Below, one piece after another: positions 7,248-7,847 of a stretch of 7,847 bases of DNA. A program made the position numbers and the translations under genes. The DNA comes from Vulcanococcus sp. SFB_649D_100_25 (lineage in GTDB: Bacteria; Cyanobacteriota; Cyanobacteriia; PCC-6307; Cyanobiaceae). The notes below the pieces were generated by a model, which worked only from the letters and a program-made list of their open reading frames with translations, searched no databases and was not told where the DNA came from. The stretch lies in the NCBI GenBank assembly GCA_030833825.1, contig JAURGL010000078.1:1-7847 (forward strand). Direction: 5' to 3'. Within the stretch, counting starts at the first letter, position 1, and each line of letters begins with the position of its first letter.

Positions 7248-7847
7248 TTAACGCGTGATCAGCTGGAGCTGATGTCCGTCGGGATCACGCACCTGCAGAG
7301 CGCGCCGGAAGCCGAGGCTCCTCGCCTGGTCGGGTTCCAGATCCAGCACACCATCGCTGACGCAGGAGCCGCCCGCCGCGTCGACGTTTGCAGCGATCGC
7401 CTCAAGATCGGAGAGCTCCAGGCGCACCTGCCAATGGGCCAGGTCTGCGGCGCTCTGGTCGGCCGGCAGGAGCCTGCCGCCTGCAGGGCTCTGGTAGTTG
7501 AGACATTCAATCCCAGGGCCCTCCGGGCAGCGGTGAGACGTGATCCGCACGCGGGTCTCCTCAAGACCATCGAGTCCGTCTTGCTCCGGTCCGCTGTTGA
7601 CCCCATCGCCACCGAGCCGTAGTCCGAGCAAACCCTCATAGAAGCGAGCGCTGCGCTCGGTGTCGGCGTTGCCGATGGCGCTGTGGTCGATGCCGAGACA
7701 GGGGCTGTCGCTGCGTGTTTGGTGCCAGCGGGGCTCCCCTTTGTCCGGAGGGAATTGCAGGAGCTCAAGGCAATGCCCTTCCGGGTCGTGACACTTGAAC
7801 GCCTGAATGCCTGCAGCCGCAGTGTTCCAGCTCGGCAGAGTCTGCGG
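7248..7847 (-). CDS. Two-domain VOC (glyoxalase/dioxygenase-fold) protein, 5' end missing
   Basis: The last 199 residues of a vicinal-oxygen-chelate protein are visible; the start lies beyond the right edge. The upstream part shows the end of one VOC module: Phe-Lys-Cys-His-Asp-Pro-Glu-Gly-His followed by Leu-Glu-Leu-Leu (about 7759-7799). A linker with a Trp-His-Gln leads to a second full module that begins Gly-Ile-Asp-His-Ser-Ala-Ile (7674-7694) and ends Arg-Asp-Pro-Asp-Gly-His-Gln-Leu-Gln-Leu before the stop at 7248. VOC proteins bind a metal through His/Glu residues at fixed positions in the first and last strands of each module. In module one the last-strand Glu is present; in module two it is Gln, so that site may be altered. 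Catalytic function (isomerase, dioxygenase, resistance protein) cannot be assigned. A TTG at 7631 could be mistaken for a start, but the domain continues upstream without a stop. Confidence 0.82.
   Translation of the reverse strand, partial: PQTLPSWNTAAAGIQAFKCHDPEGHCLELLQFPPDKGEPRWHQTRSDSPCLGIDHSAIGNADTERSARFYEGLLGLRLGGDGVNSGPEQDGLDGLEETRVRITSHRCPEGPGIECLNYQSPAGGRLLPADQSAADLAHWQVRLELSDLEAIAANVDAAGGSCVSDGVLDLEPDQARSLGFRRALQVRDPDGHQLQLITR
7393..7400. repeat. HIP1 octamer
   Basis: A second GCGATCGC, inside the VOC gene. Two copies in 7.8 kb is a modest excess over chance for this base composition and fits a cyanobacterium with few HIP1 sites. Confidence 0.6.

Noticed and set aside
6664..7251. 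Open frame on the plus strand, 195 codons.
   Set aside because: It is the antisense of the DoxX gene; the His/Gln/Gly-rich composition is what a membrane protein gives when read backwards.
7259..7768. Second long minus-strand frame across the VOC gene.
   Set aside because: Ser/Thr/Arg/Ala-rich shadow; the VOC motifs occur only in the other frame.

Overview
The window looks like chromosomal DNA from a GC-rich cyanobacterium, probably of the Synechococcus/Cyanobium type. The basis is the cyanobacterial character of the cytochrome oxidase genes, high-GC codon use throughout, tight gene packing, and two copies of the HIP1 octamer GCGATCGC. No marker gene is present, so the genus cannot be fixed.

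Layout: (1) 1-796 holds the 3' end of ctaD and the complete ctaE, subunits I and III of an aa3-type cytochrome c oxidase. (2) 807-6664 holds three genes on the same strand: a GMC-family flavoprotein (GMC1), a large GH63/MGH1-like glycoside hydrolase, and a second GMC-family flavoprotein (GMC2). Junctions are an ATGA overlap (ctaD/ctaE), a 10-base gap with AGGAGG (ctaE/GMC1), an ATGA overlap (GMC1/hydrolase) and a 57-base gap (hydrolase/GMC2). The five genes are probably one transcription unit. (3) 6691-7847, on the minus strand and convergent with the operon, holds a DoxX-family membrane protein and, upstream of it, a two-domain VOC (glyoxalase-fold) protein that runs off the right edge.

The most interesting part is the GMC-hydrolase-GMC cassette fused to the end of a cytochrome oxidase operon. 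The two GMC proteins are clear paralogs. GMC2 keeps the family's catalytic pair (His466, Asn509) and a CX2CX2CX4C cluster (Cys205-Cys216). At the matching places GMC1 has Ser441 and Gly484 and lacks the Cys segment, while keeping the FAD-binding fold. GMC1 therefore looks like an FAD-binding partner or pseudo-enzyme rather than a standard dehydrogenase. A working idea, which is inference only, is that the hydrolase releases a sugar or polyol from a glucoside, GMC2 (perhaps as a complex with GMC1) oxidises it, and the electrons reach the respiratory chain that ends in the co-encoded oxidase. No signal peptide is visible on the three cassette proteins, so they should act in the cytoplasm or at its membrane face.

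No RNA gene, mobile element, CRISPR array or convincing terminator was seen. All gaps between genes are under 60 bases.
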